DNA from: Streptomyces exfoliatus
GTDB taxonomy: Bacteria > Actinomycetota > Actinomycetes > Streptomycetales > Streptomycetaceae
Reading direction: 5' to 3'
Assembly: GCF_000725545.1 (NCBI RefSeq)
Contig: NZ_KL647056.1
Span: 62,001 to 126,000 of the forward strand
Length of the DNA stretch: 64,000 nt
The translations under genes were made by a program, and so were the position numbers. The notes under the pieces are model-generated. The model saw only the letters and a program-made list of their open reading frames with translations, was not told where the DNA came from and made no database searches. Shown one piece after another: positions 54,035 through 61,921 of this stretch; the stretch's first letter is position 1, and every line of letters starts with the position of its first letter.

Positions 54035-55078
54035 ATGACGAACAGCTCGTACCCGTCCCAGCTCCCCATCGTCGACCTCTCGGCCGCCGACCGGGACCCC
54101 CAGGCACGCCGGCTGCTGCACGCGCAGCTCCACTCGGCCGCCCACGACGTCGGCTTCTTCCAGCTCGTCGGGCACGGTGTGACCGAGGCCGAGACCCGGG
54201 CCCTCACCTCCGCGATGCACGCCTTCTTCGCGCTGCCCGAGGCCGACCGGCTCGCCCTCGACAACATCAACTCGCCGCACTTCCGCGGCTACACCCGCAT
54301 CGGCGACGAGCGCACCCAGGGCGCCCGCGACTGGCGCGACCAGCTCGACATCGGCGCCGAGCGCCCCGCGCACGCTCCCGCGCCCTGGGAAGCCCCGTAC
54401 TGGTGGCTCGAAGGCCCCAACCAGTGGCCGGCCGCGCTCCCCGAGCTGCGTACCGCCGCCCTGCACTGGATCGACCGGCTCAGCGGCGTCGCCGAGCGGC
54501 TGCTGCACGAGCTGCTCGCCTCGATCGGCGCGCCCGCGGACTTCTACGACGACATCTTCGGGCCGCGCGCCCACCCGCAGCTCAAGCTGGTGCGCTACCC
54601 GGGCAGCAGCGGCGAGGGCGACGACCAGGGCGTCGGCGCGCACAAGGACTACGGCTTCCTCACCCTGCTGCTCCAGGACCAGGTGGGCGGGCTCCAGGTC
54701 CAGCGGGAGGACGGGAACTTCCATGACGTGCCGCCGCTGCCGGGCGCGTTCGTCGTGAACCTGGGCGAGCTGCTCGAGGTGGCCACGAACGGCTACCTGC
54801 TGGCGACGAACCACCGTGTGGTGTCCCCGCCCGGGGCGACGGAACGGTTCTCCGTGCCCTTCTTCTACAACCCGCGGCTCGACGCCCGGATCGCGCCGCT
54901 CGCCTTCCCGCACGCGGCCACGGCCCCCGGCGTCACCCACGACCCGGCGAACCCGCTGTTCGCCGAGTACGGGTTCAACGCCCTGAAGGGGAAGCTCCGC
55001 GCGCATCCGCTCGTGGCGGCACGCCACCACGCGGAGCTCCTCCTCCACCCGGAGGCTCAGCCGGCGATGTCGGCGTAA
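54035..55078 (+). CDS. Isopenicillin-N-synthase-family 2OG/Fe(II) oxygenase
   Basis: 347 residues. N-terminal DIOX_N (LPIVDLSAADRDPQARRLL...HDVGFFQLVGHGV), then the Fe(II) ligands His and Asp in VGAHKDYGFLTLLLQD, the distal His in LATNHRVVSPP and the RxS of ERFSVPFFYNP that binds 2-oxoglutarate carboxylate. Substrate not assignable. The upstream Cys leader peptide suggests cysteine or sulfur-dependent expression. Its 3' end overlaps the convergent citrate synthase gene by 22 bases. Confidence 0.9.
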   Translation: MTNSSYPSQLPIVDLSAADRDPQARRLLHAQLHSAAHDVGFFQLVGHGVTEAETRALTSAMHAFFALPEADRLALDNINSPHFRGYTRIGDERTQGARDWRDQLDIGAERPAHAPAPWEAPYWWLEGPNQWPAALPELRTAALHWIDRLSGVAERLLHELLASIGAPADFYDDIFGPRAHPQLKLVRYPGSSGEGDDQGVGAHKDYGFLTLLLQDQVGGLQVQREDGNFHDVPPLPGAFVVNLGELLEVATNGYLLATNHRVVSPPGATERFSVPFFYNPRLDARIAPLAFPHAATAPGVTHDPANPLFAEYGFNALKGKLRAHPLVAARHHAELLLHPEAQPAMSA

Positions 55079-56157
55079 CCCTCGATGTCGCGCGGGTCCC
55101 GCTTGCCGGGGCCCGTGTAGCGGGCGGACGGGCGCACCAGGCGCCCGGTGCGCTTCTGCTCCAGGATGTGCGCCGACCAGCCGGCCGTGCGGGCGCAGCT
55201 GAACATCGACGTGAACATGTGCGCGGGGACCTCGGCGAAGTCCAGGACGATGGCCGCCCAGAACTCCACGTTCGTCGCCAGGATCCGGTCGGGCCTGCGG
55301 CTGTGCAGCTCTTCGAGGGCGGCCTTCTCCAGGGCGGCGGCGACCTCGTAGCGCGGGGCGTCGAGTTCCTTCGCGGTGCGGCGCAGCACGCGCGCGCGGG
55401 GGTCCTCGGCGCGGTAGACGCGGTGGCCGAAGCCCATCAGGCGCTCGCCCTTGTCGAGGGCCTGCCTGACGTACGCGGTGGCGTCGCCGGACCGCTCGAT
55501 CTCCTCGATCATGCCGAGGACGCGCGAGGGCGCGCCGCCGTGCAGCGGGCCCGACATGGCGCCGACGGCGCCGGAGAGGGAGGCGGCCACGTCGGCACCC
55601 GTGGAGGCGATCACGCGCGCGGTGAACGTGGACGCGTTCATGCCGTGCTCGGCGGCGGAGGTCCAGTAGGCGTCGACGGCCTTGACGTGCTTAGGGTCGG
55701 GCTCGCCGCGCCAGCGGATCATGAAGCGCTCGACGACGGACTCGGCCTTGTCGATCTCGCTCTGCGGGACCATGGGCTGGCCCTGGCCGCGGGCGGACTG
55801 GGCGACGTACGAGAGGGCCATCACGGCCGCGCGGGCGAGGTCGTCGCGGGCCTGCTCGACGGAGATGTCGAGGAGCGGTTTGAGGCCCCACACGGGCGCG
55901 AGCATGGCGAGCGCGGACTGGACGTCGACGCGGATGTCGCCGGAGTGCACCGGGATGGGGAACGGCTCGGCGGCGGGCAGCCCGGGGTTGAAGGCGCCGT
56001 CGACGAGCAGGCCCCAGACGTTGCCGAACGAGACGTGACCGACCAGGTCCTCGATGTCGACGCCGCGGTACCGGAGGGCGCCGCCTTCCTTGTCGGGTTC
56101 GGCGATCTCCGTCTCGAACGCGACGACTCCCTCGAGCCCGGGTACGAAGTCGGACAT
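55057..56157 (-). CDS. Citrate synthase (short-chain, type 2-like)
   Basis: 366 residues; makes citrate from acetyl-CoA and oxaloacetate. Key stretches: LRYRGVDIEDLVGHVSFGNVWGLLVDG, catalytic His regions AAEHGMNASTFTARVIASTGADVAASLSGAVGAMSGPLHGGAP and MGFGHRVYRAEDPRARVLR, catalytic Asp-type region NVEFWAAIVLDFAEVP. Its sequence and position beside pdxH fit the secondary citrate synthase of streptomycetes. ATG 56157. Confidence 0.92.
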   Translation of the reverse strand: MSDFVPGLEGVVAFETEIAEPDKEGGALRYRGVDIEDLVGHVSFGNVWGLLVDGAFNPGLPAAEPFPIPVHSGDIRVDVQSALAMLAPVWGLKPLLDISVEQARDDLARAAVMALSYVAQSARGQGQPMVPQSEIDKAESVVERFMIRWRGEPDPKHVKAVDAYWTSAAEHGMNASTFTARVIASTGADVAASLSGAVGAMSGPLHGGAPSRVLGMIEEIERSGDATAYVRQALDKGERLMGFGHRVYRAEDPRARVLRRTAKELDAPRYEVAAALEKAALEELHSRRPDRILATNVEFWAAIVLDFAEVPAHMFTSMFSCARTAGWSAHILEQKRTGRLVRPSARYTGPGKRDPRDIEGYADIAG

Positions 56158-56392
56158 CAGGCGGCTCCTCTATCGATGATCGATCAACCGGATGGTGGTC
56201 GATGGTGGGAATGCAACAGTCGTCCAGCCCAAGAGTCTGTACGGTTCCGATGATGCGGGGAAGCGTGACATCCGGCACACTGCGCCGATCCGGCGAGTAT
56301 GGGTTGATGGCACGTGGTGCCGGGCAGACTGGGGCGCTGCGGCAGGACTCCTCGGTGCCGGGCGCGACGCGCTGCTGCGGCAGGATGGCCCC

Positions 56393-57079
56393 GTGACCGA
56401 CACCGCGAACGACGCACTGGATCCCGCCGACATGCGCGAGCAGTACCGCACCACGGAACTCTCCGCGGCCGACCTCGCGCCCGAGCCGATCGCGCAGTTC
56501 ACCCGCTGGTTCAAGGAGACCGCCGAGAACCCGGCGATCCACGAGCCGAACGCGATGATCGTCTCCACCGCCACGGCCGACGGCCGGCCGTCCTCCCGGA
56601 CGGTCCTCCTGAAGCACTACGACCGGGCCGGATTCGTCTTCTTCACCAACTACGACTCGCGCAAGGGCACGGAGCTCGCGGCCAACCCGTACGCCTCGCT
56701 GCTCTTCCCCTGGCACCCGCTGGCCCGGCAGATCATCGTCACCGGCCGCGCCGAGCGCGTCGGCCGCGACGAGACGGTCGCGTACTTCCGCACCCGCCCG
56801 CACGGCTCGCAGCTCGGCGCCTGGGCGAGCCGCCAGTCCTCGGTGATCGCCTCCCGCGCGGAACTCCTCGCCCGGTACGAGGAACTGGCCGCGCGCTACC
56901 CCGAGGGCACCCAGGTGCCGGTGCCTCCGGAGTGGGGCGGCGTCAGGGTCGTCCCGGACGCGGTCGAGTTCTGGCAGGGCCACGAGAACCGCCTCCACGA
57001 CCGCCTGCGCTACGTCCGCGAGGACGGTCAGGACGGTGAGGGTGACGTGACCTGGCGGGTCGAGCGCCTCGCGCCCTGA
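56393..57079 (+). CDS. pdxH: Pyridoxine 5'-phosphate oxidase
   Basis: 228-residue FMN enzyme that oxidises pyridoxine/pyridoxamine 5'-phosphate to PLP. Motifs: [78 protein letters not shown] (FMN binding), [45 protein letters not shown] 56393 is preferred; upstream extension is promoter sequence shared with the divergent citrate synthase gene. Confidence 0.93.
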   Translation: MTDTANDALDPADMREQYRTTELSAADLAPEPIAQFTRWFKETAENPAIHEPNAMIVSTATADGRPSSRTVLLKHYDRAGFVFFTNYDSRKGTELAANPYASLLFPWHPLARQIIVTGRAERVGRDETVAYFRTRPHGSQLGAWASRQSSVIASRAELLARYEELAARYPEGTQVPVPPEWGGVRVVPDAVEFWQGHENRLHDRLRYVREDGQDGEGDVTWRVERLAP

Positions 57080-57183
57080 GCACGCGCGCGTACCCGTCTG
57101 TTTCCGGGATGCAACGATTTCGGTGAAGCCGATGTGCTCTGCGTCACGTTCCAGTTGAATGGCCGCAGCATGGGGGGTGCGGC

Positions 57184-58515
57184 ATGAGTGCTTTCACGGG
57201 GTCCGCGAGCGAGACCGCCTCCGTTCCCGGGGCGGGGGCCGATCTGCTGGCGGCGCTGCTCGACGGGATGGACGCGGCGCTCTGCGCCTTCGACGCCGAC
57301 GGGACGGTCACCCACTGGAACCGCGAGGCCGAGCGGATCCTCGGCTGGTCCGCGGAAGAGGCCGTCGGACGGCACGGCTTCGAAGGGTGGGCGGCGCGCA
57401 GCGCCGACGCCGAGGAGACCCTGCGGCGGGTCATGGGCGCCATGACGGGCCCCGGGCGGCAGGTCCACGAGCTGGCGCTGCTCCGCAAGGACGGCGGCCG
57501 GGTGCTCGTACGGAGCCAGGCCGCCGGGGTGCGCGGCGCGGACGGCAGGCCCGCGGGGGTCTACTGCGCGTTCAGCGAGGTCCACGTCCAGCTCGACCTG
57601 GAACGCTCGGTGGCCCTCAGCGAGGCCCTGTTCGAGGACGCCTCCTGGGGGGTCGTGCTCGTCGACGCCGATCTGCGTCCCGCCATGGTCAACGGCCACG
57701 CGGCCCGCGCCTTCGGAACCGGCCGTACGGCCCTGCTCGGGCGCCCGCTCGGTGACGTCGTCGTGCAGGGCGCGGAGGAGCTGGAGGGCGCGCTCCAGCA
57801 CGTCCTGGCGGAGGGCAGTCCGTCCGCGCCGGCCGAGGTGTGGGTGACGATCCGGACGACGGCGGGGGAGCGGCGCCGGTGCTGGCGCAGCGGCTTCCTG
57901 CGGCTTTCGTCGCCGATGGCGGAGGAGCCGGTGCCGTTGGGCGTGGCCTGGCTGTTCCAGGATGTGACGGAGGAGCGCCTCGCGGCGCGGGAGGCGGACC
58001 GGCTGCGGTTCCGGTGGAGCCAGCTGCACCGGGCGGGCGCGGCGGCGGCGGAGTGCGAGGACCCGGCGGAGGCGGCGGCGGTGCTCCTCGACTTCGCGCT
58101 CGCGGGGTTCGCCGACCACGCCCTGGTCGACCGGGTGGCGGGGGAGCGGCGCTTGACCCGGACCCTGGCGACTCCGGCGGGCGCCCCCGGCCCCGCCTCG
58201 CCGGTCGTGGGCGGCGGCATCCCGCTGCGGTACGGGCCGAGGCATCCGGCGCTGCAGGCCTGGGACCGGGTGGGCACGGTACGGGCGAGCGCGGGCCGGA
58301 CGGCCGAGGTGTGGGCGGAGGCCCACCAGTGGCCGGGTGAGGCGGCGCACGCGGTGTGCGTGGCGTTGCGCTCCCGGGGCCGCACCCTCGGCGTCCTGAC
58401 GTTCCTGCGGGACGCCCGCCGGGCGCCCTTCGAGCGGGACGACGTGGTCTTCGCGGAGTCGGTGGCGTCGAGGGTGGCGGCGGCGCTGGACCTGGGGGAC
58501 CGCCCGGAGGCTTAG
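57184..58515 (+). CDS. PAS-PAS(-GAF-like) sensor protein without output domain
   Basis: 443 residues. PAS 1 (about 20-130): LLDGMDAALCAFDADGTVTHWNREAERILGWSAEEAVGRHGFEGW; PAS 2 (about 145-270): EDASWGVVLVDADLRPAMVNGHAARAFGTGRTALLGRPLGDVV and FQDVTEERL. A GAF-like C-terminal region follows (AHAVCVALRSRGRTLGVLTFLRDARRAPFERDDVVFAESVASRVAAAL). Many homologues end in a PP2C SpoIIE phosphatase; here the protein ends after the GAF-like part, with no output domain. Possible partner-dependent sensor. Confidence 0.85.
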   Translation: MSAFTGSASETASVPGAGADLLAALLDGMDAALCAFDADGTVTHWNREAERILGWSAEEAVGRHGFEGWAARSADAEETLRRVMGAMTGPGRQVHELALLRKDGGRVLVRSQAAGVRGADGRPAGVYCAFSEVHVQLDLERSVALSEALFEDASWGVVLVDADLRPAMVNGHAARAFGTGRTALLGRPLGDVVVQGAEELEGALQHVLAEGSPSAPAEVWVTIRTTAGERRRCWRSGFLRLSSPMAEEPVPLGVAWLFQDVTEERLAAREADRLRFRWSQLHRAGAAAAECEDPAEAAAVLLDFALAGFADHALVDRVAGERRLTRTLATPAGAPGPASPVVGGGIPLRYGPRHPALQAWDRVGTVRASAGRTAEVWAEAHQWPGEAAHAVCVALRSRGRTLGVLTFLRDARRAPFERDDVVFAESVASRVAAALDLGDRPEA

Positions 58516-58517
58516 TC

Positions 58518-58570
58518 CCTGGTGCCTGGTGCCTGGTGCCTGGTGTGCCTGGTGTGCCTGGTGTGCCTGG
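58518..58570. repeat. CCTGGTG/CCTGGTGTG tandem repeat
   Basis: Three CCTGGTG units followed by three CCTGGTGTG units in the 71-base gap between the convergent PAS and SIS genes. Simple-sequence type; could be an unstable spacer or part of a termination region. Confidence 0.85.
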
Positions 58571-58586
58571 TCCCAGTGCCCAGCGT

Positions 58587-59342
58587 CTAGTGCCGGTAGA
58601 AGATCCGGTCCCCGTACTCGGTCATGACGCGGCCGTTCCACTCGTGGCCGCCGTCGACGTTCCCGGAGCGCAACAGCGGCGGCTCGATGCCGCGCCGGAC
58701 GAGGTCCTCGGCGGCGGCGGCCATCGTGGCCTGCATGAGGGCGCTGGTGACGACGGTGGAGGCGGGCGCGAAGGGGGCCTCGATGCCCTCGTGGGTGAGT
58801 TCGGCGTCGCCGACGGCGATCCGGGAGTCGAGGACGATGTCGCAGTGGTCCTTGAGGTACGTCCCCGAGACGTGCCGCGACTTGGTCTCCGTCGCGTACG
58901 CCACCGAGGTGACGCCGATGACGGTGAGGCCGAGCGCGCGGGCGTTCATGGCCATCTCCACCGGCAGGGCGTTGCGTCCGGAGAGGGAGATGATGATCAG
59001 GACGTCCCCGGCCTTGGCGGGGGAGGAGTCCAGGACGGCTCCGGCGAGTCCGTCGACGCGTTCGAGGGCGGAGCCGAGCGTCGCCGGCATGACGTCGACG
59101 CCGACGACGCCGGGGACGACGAGCAGGTTCATGAGGGCGAGGCCGCCGGCCCGGTAGACGACGTCCTGGGCGGCGAGGGAGGAGTGGCCCGCGCCGAACG
59201 CGAAGAGCCGGTTGCCGTTCGCCACGGCCTCGGCGATAGCGGCCCCGGCGGCGGCGATCTCCTCGGAGTCCCCGTCGCGGACCTCCTTGAGCAGGCCGAT
59301 CGCGGCGTCGAAGAACTGTCCGGCCAGCTTGCTCTCGCCCAT
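58587..59342 (-). CDS. SIS-domain phosphosugar-binding protein
   Basis: 251 residues; SIS fold with phosphosugar-binding loops GAGHSSLAAQDVVYRAGGL and IISLSGRNALPVEMAMNARALG and VTSVAYATETKSRH. C-terminus contains NVDGGHEWNGRVMTEYGDRIFYRH. Related to YjeK/UPF0309-type sugar isomerases or MurNAc-6-P etherase-like regulators. A DasR-like site 38 bases upstream suggests aminosugar control. ATG 59342 has AAAGGAG at 10 bases. Divergent from the DmdR1-type gene. Confidence 0.88.
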   Translation of the reverse strand: MGESKLAGQFFDAAIGLLKEVRDGDSEEIAAAGAAIAEAVANGNRLFAFGAGHSSLAAQDVVYRAGGLALMNLLVVPGVVGVDVMPATLGSALERVDGLAGAVLDSSPAKAGDVLIIISLSGRNALPVEMAMNARALGLTVIGVTSVAYATETKSRHVSGTYLKDHCDIVLDSRIAVGDAELTHEGIEAPFAPASTVVTSALMQATMAAAAEDLVRRGIEPPLLRSGNVDGGHEWNGRVMTEYGDRIFYRH

Positions 59343-59379
59343 GGCGGCGGCTCCTTTGCGTCGTGGTCGCGGATCACGG

Positions 59380-59395
59380 TGCGGTCTGGACCATT
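59380..59395. promoter_or_regulatory. DasR-like operator (dre)
   Basis: On the minus strand AATGGTCCAGACCGCA; the core TGGTCCAGACC is close to the dre consensus core TGGTCTAGACC (one mismatch; 11 of 16 over the full site). It lies 38-53 bases before the SIS-gene ATG, over its likely promoter. Confidence 0.5.
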
Positions 59396-59447
59396 GCTCT
59401 GTCAATACCGCCCTTCGGTCGTGCGGCCCGGTTGTCCGCGCGATGCG

Positions 59448-60161
59448 TCAGAATTGGGGCAGGGCCAGCGCACGACTCATCGAGGGGCACGTATGTCCGG
59501 ACTGATCGACACAACGGAGATGTATCTCCGCACCATCCTCGAGCTTGAGGAGGAAGGTGTGGTCCCCATGCGCGCCCGGATCGCCGAGCGGCTCGACCAG
59601 AGCGGCCCGACGGTGAGCCAGACCGTGGCCCGGATGGAGCGCGACGGCCTGGTGGCCGTGGCGAGTGACCGCCATCTGGAGCTGACGGACGAGGGCCGCC
59701 GCCTCGCCACCCGCGTCATGCGCAAGCACCGCCTCGCGGAGTGCCTGCTCGTCGACGTGATCGGCCTGGAGTGGGAGCAGGTGCACGCGGAGGCCTGTCG
59801 CTGGGAGCACGTGATGAGCGAGGCCGTGGAGCGGAGGGTCCTGGAGCTGCTGCGTCACCCGACGGAGTCGCCGTACGGGAACCCGATCCCGGGCCTTGAG
59901 GAGCTCGGCGAGAAGGCGGAGGCGGAGGCCTTCCTCGACGACTCGATGGTGTCGCTCGCCGAGCTGGACGCGAGCGACGGCAAGACGGTGGTCGTCCGCC
60001 GGATCGGCGAGCCGATCCAGACGGACGCCCAGCTGATGTACACGCTGCGGAGGGCGGGCGTGCAGCCCGGCTCCGTGGTGTCGGTGACGGAGTCGCCGGG
60101 CGGTGTCCTGGTGGGCAGCGGCGGCGAGGCGGCCGAGCTGGACGCGGACGTCGCGGCGCAC
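59448..60161 (-). CDS. Adm-like antisense ORF to dmdR1
   Basis: 237-codon frame on the strand opposite the DmdR1-type gene, GTG start at 60161, spanning almost the whole regulator gene. An antiparallel gene, adm, has been described opposite dmdR1 in S. coelicolor, and this ORF occupies the equivalent position. The His/Arg-rich composition is what a high-GC antisense frame gives, so conservation alone proves nothing. Confidence 0.3.
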   Translation of the reverse strand: MRRDVRVQLGRLAAAAHQDTARRLRHRHHGAGLHARPPQRVHQLGVRLDRLADPADDHRLAVARVQLGERHHRVVEEGLRLRLLAELLKARDRVPVRRLRRVTQQLQDPPLHGLAHHVLPATGLRVHLLPLQADHVDEQALREAVLAHDAGGEAAALVRQLQMAVTRHGHQAVALHPGHGLAHRRAALVEPLGDPGAHGDHTFLLKLEDGAEIHLRCVDQSGHTCPSMSRALALPQF

Positions 60162-60182
60162 GTGTTCGTGGCGAAGCGCTGA
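59493..60182 (+). CDS. dmdR1: DtxR/IdeR-family iron regulator (DmdR1 type)
   Basis: 229 residues. N-terminal winged HTH (MYLRTILELEEEGVVPMRARIAERLDQSGPTVSQTVARMERDGLVAV), dimerisation/metal domain with MRKHRLAECLLVDVIGLEWEQVHAEACRWEHVMSEAVERRV (His, Cys, Glu ligands), and C-terminal SH3-like domain. Represses iron uptake when loaded with Fe2+. Family members control siderophore genes through the iron box; a partial box is at 4799 in this window. A complete antisense ORF overlaps it (59448-60161). Confidence 0.94.
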   Translation: MSGLIDTTEMYLRTILELEEEGVVPMRARIAERLDQSGPTVSQTVARMERDGLVAVASDRHLELTDEGRRLATRVMRKHRLAECLLVDVIGLEWEQVHAEACRWEHVMSEAVERRVLELLRHPTESPYGNPIPGLEELGEKAEAEAFLDDSMVSLAELDASDGKTVVVRRIGEPIQTDAQLMYTLRRAGVQPGSVVSVTESPGGVLVGSGGEAAELDADVAAHVFVAKR

Positions 60183-60803
60183 CCGGTCGTGCCGTGGGTC
60201 GGCCGTCCCTCCGCGTCAGCGGAAGGGGGCGGCCGACCCCCGGAACGCCGAGTCAGAGGAGCCCGAGGAGTCGGAGGAGCCCGAGGGTTCCTTGCGTACC
60301 CACCCCGCCCACCCGCCCTGCTGACTGACGCTCAGACGATCAGGGCGAGGTCGCGAAGCCGTATCCACGCCTCCCCGGGCGTCAACTTCCCGCCGTGCGC
60401 CCCGTTTACGCCGGAATGGCCACGCGCGCGCCCTTGTCGTGCCACGCTGGACTGAGCGGTGCGATGCGGGAGGGGTGGGGTCATGCGACGGACGGATTCC
60501 GTACGCCGGATGCCGAACGCCCCGGAGGGTGAACGGATTCGGGCGACAGAGGGCCCCGGCGCCCTTGGGCGCCGGGGCCTGTCCTCCCCTGATCCGACCT
60601 GGAGCCCCGAGCTCTCAAGGTCGTTCCCCTCGGACCGTTTTCCCCGAGCGGTCCGCCTCCCGTTGAAGATCTCCCCTCGGCAGCGGCCGTCAATCCTTGA
60701 GGCCTGTCACTCGAACGAGGGGTGTTGGATGGCAGGAGCGCATTTTCGAATGCGAGTTCGATAGTCTGGCGGGGTTCGACGGGAAGCAGAGGGGGTGCCA
60801 GGG
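60183..60803. other. 621-base intergenic region
   Basis: Between dmdR1 and the alpha/beta hydrolase gene. It holds GAGGAG-rich repeats around 60255-60290 and a strong hairpin at 60552-60579. Several short frames are Arg/Pro-rich and unsupported by ribosome sites, so I call no gene. The hydrolase promoter is probably within the last ~100 bases, where AT content rises (60725-60770). Confidence 0.6.
60552..60579. terminator. Hairpin terminator
   Basis: GGCCCCGGCGCCC-TT-GGGCGCCGGGGCC, a perfect 13-base inverted repeat with minimal loop, in the intergenic region after dmdR1. Confidence 0.7.
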
Positions 60804-61808
60804 ATGGCGCGACGACTCGACGTCACCGGGGCCGACGGCGTAAGGCTGGCGGCCTGGGACTTCACGCCCGGGCCCGGGACGACCACCACCACCGCACGGA
60901 TCGCCCGCCAGCCGTCCAGGGAGGTGGGGGGCCAGGTCCCCGTACCGCACACCACGGCAGCGCAGACGCCGGCACCGCACCCGGCCGGTCACACCGCCCC
61001 ACAGGCCGCACCGCCGCGCACCGTCGCGCAGGCCGCCACCGGCCCCGGTGTCTTACTCCTCCACGGCCTGATGGGCCACGCCGCCCACTGGGCGCCCGCC
61101 GTGCGCCGCCTCACCGCCGGCCACCGTGTCGTCGCCCTCGACCAGCGCGGCCACGGCGCGAGCGAGAAGCCCCCCGCGGGCGCCTTCACCCGCGAGGCGT
61201 ACGTGGCGGACGCGGCCGCCGCCGTCGAGCAGCTCGGCCTGGGCCCGGTCACCCTCGTCGGCCACTCCATGGGCGCCCTCACCGCCTGGCAACTCGCCGC
61301 CGAGCGCCCGGACCTGGTCCGCGCCCTGGTCATCTGCGACATGCGGGCCTCGGCCCTCGGCGCCGCCTCGCAGCGCGCCTGGCAGGACTGGTTCCGCAGC
61401 TGGCCCGCCCCCTTCCCGTCGCTCGACGCCGTCCGCCGCTGGTTCGGCGAGGAGGACGCGTGGGTGGAGCGTCCCAACCCGGCCAGGGGCGCCTTCTTCG
61501 CCGAGGTGATGACGGAGCACCCCGACGGCTGGCGACCGGTCTTCGACCCGTGGCAGATGCTGACGTCCCGCGCGACCTGGGTGCACGACGCCCACTGGGA
61601 TTCCCTCGCCCAGGTCCGCTGCCCCACCCTGGTCGTACGCGGCCTGGACGGCGAGCTGGGCCGCGCCGAGGCGCAGGAGATGGTCAGAGTCCTGCCCCAT
61701 GGCGCGTACGCGGAGATCCCCGATGCCGGCCACCTCCTCCACTACGAGCACCCGGAGGCCTGGGCGGAGGCCGTCGAGCCCTTCCTGAACGGTGTCCTGA
61801 CGCCGTAG
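60804..61808 (+). CDS. Alpha/beta hydrolase with low-complexity insertion
   Basis: 334 residues. Core: VLLLHGLMGHAAHWAPAVRRLTAGHRVVALDQRGHGASEKPP, nucleophile elbow GHSMG, acid region LVVRGLDGELG, catalytic His in PDAGHLLHYEHPEAW. Between the first strand (residues 1-25) and the HGLMG motif (about residue 90) lies a ~55-residue Thr/Pro/Ala-rich stretch (TTTTTARIARQ...VAQAATGPG) absent from ordinary family members. ATG 60804 has AGAGGGGG at about 8 bases. Confidence 0.9.
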   Translation: MARRLDVTGADGVRLAAWDFTPGPGTTTTTARIARQPSREVGGQVPVPHTTAAQTPAPHPAGHTAPQAAPPRTVAQAATGPGVLLLHGLMGHAAHWAPAVRRLTAGHRVVALDQRGHGASEKPPAGAFTREAYVADAAAAVEQLGLGPVTLVGHSMGALTAWQLAAERPDLVRALVICDMRASALGAASQRAWQDWFRSWPAPFPSLDAVRRWFGEEDAWVERPNPARGAFFAEVMTEHPDGWRPVFDPWQMLTSRATWVHDAHWDSLAQVRCPTLVVRGLDGELGRAEAQEMVRVLPHGAYAEIPDAGHLLHYEHPEAWAEAVEPFLNGVLTP

Positions 61809-61921
61809 ACCGGCATTCCGGACGAGGGGCACCCCCGGGTTGGCGTGGATCGTACGGCCGGATACCGTCCCTCTCGCGGCGCGTCCGAGGTCTACTCCGC
61901 GCCGCCTCAGGGAGGAAATGC

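Noticed and set aside
58518..58570. CCTGGTG units as a CRISPR-like array
   Set aside because: Units of 7-9 bases directly abutting, with no spacers: simple tandem repeat.
60183..60803. Short + strand ORFs (60189-60455, 60439-60666, 60459-60764)
   Set aside because: Arg/Pro/Ser-rich, mutually overlapping frames lacking ribosome sites, interrupted by a hairpin terminator.
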